NCBI GenBank assembly: GCA_003644215.1
Contig: QNBU01000072.1
Location: forward strand, 1-6,224
Direction: 5' to 3'
From: Planctomycetota bacterium
GTDB taxonomy: Bacteria > Planctomycetota > Phycisphaerae > Sedimentisphaerales > Anaerohalosphaeraceae
Length of the DNA: 6,224 nucleotides
How positions within the stretch are numbered: the first letter of the stretch is position 1; each line of letters starts with the position of its first letter. The notes under the pieces are model-generated. The model did no database searches. It worked only from the letters and a program-made list of their open reading frames with translations, and was not told the DNA's origin. Position numbers and translations under genes: made by a program. Of the stretch, positions 6,092 through 6,224 are shown in pieces.

Positions 6092-6224
6092 TTAGCCCTT
6101 CGCTTCAAAACGAACTTCACCGGCGACCAGGGTATAAAGCACTTTTCCCCTAACGACCCACCCCTGATACGGACAGTTGCGGCTCTTGGAATGAAACTTG
6201 TTTGCGTCAATCGACCACTGCGCG
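6092..6224 (-). CDS. pyrC: Dihydroorotase-like protein, C-terminal 43 codons (start outside window)
   Basis: The frame enters from the right edge and ends at TAA (6092-6094). It reads AQWSIDANKFHSKSRNCPYQ, then GWVVRGKVLYTLVAGEV and a short tail. The pattern KF.SKSRN.P..GW...G.V..T.V.GEV is the closing signature of class I dihydroorotases, the third step of pyrimidine synthesis, and of related cyclic amidohydrolases such as allantoinase. All metal-binding residues lie outside the window, so the assignment rests on the C-terminal signature alone. The downstream NYN gene begins within a few bases of the stop, implying one transcript. Confidence 0.8.
   Translation of the reverse strand, partial: AQWSIDANKFHSKSRNCPYQGWVVRGKVLYTLVAGEVRFEAKG

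Noticed and set aside
1..6224. CRISPR array, tRNA/rRNA gene, insertion sequence or phage genes
   Set aside because: No repeat-spacer pattern, transposase motif, terminal inverted repeats or tRNA-like cloverleaf was seen; nearly all the window is explained by housekeeping and transport genes.

Overview
This window is about 50% GC, and every gene in it lies on the minus strand, so transcription runs from high to low coordinates. In transcription order it holds the last 43 codons of a dihydroorotase-like gene (pyrC type), a small NYN/YacP-type nuclease-like protein, a 215-base gap, and then a four-gene operon. The operon encodes an outer-membrane factor of the TolC family, a periplasmic adaptor of the HlyD/MacA family, a MacB/LolD-class ABC ATPase, and a MacB-type permease that runs off the left edge. 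The permease has no stop inside the window. I translated it by hand as 376 uninterrupted codons.

The likely host is a planctomycete, perhaps of the Phycisphaerae/Sedimentisphaerales group. This is an inference from style, not proof: the TolC lipoprotein has an 'ADEETYTIL' type N-terminal segment that I associate with planctomycete outer-membrane factors, and the adaptor carries calcium-type EF-hand loops on a Lys/Ser-rich tail.

The four pump genes are packed tightly. tolC and the adaptor overlap by 40 bp, the adaptor and ATPase share ATGA, and the ATPase and permease share TAATG. This implies one transcript and translational coupling. Together they describe a complete MacAB-TolC-like machine: a dimeric ATPase on the cytoplasmic side, an inner-membrane permease with a periplasmic domain, a membrane-anchored adaptor with a long hairpin, and a lipidated outer-membrane channel. 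The substrate cannot be read from the sequence.

The most interesting non-coding stretch is the 215-base gap upstream of tolC (5391-5605). It has a perfect TATAAT -10 hexamer, and just upstream of that a GTTACAT direct repeat with a 20-bp period, one copy of which lies in a perfect palindrome. Just downstream is a 75-nt segment that folds by eye into nested helices. Its outer helix would bury a consensus AGGAGG, and its G-U pairs favour the operon-sense strand. I read it as a candidate structured leader controlling the pump operon. The other notable point is the fusion of an EF-hand pair to the C-terminus of the adaptor.
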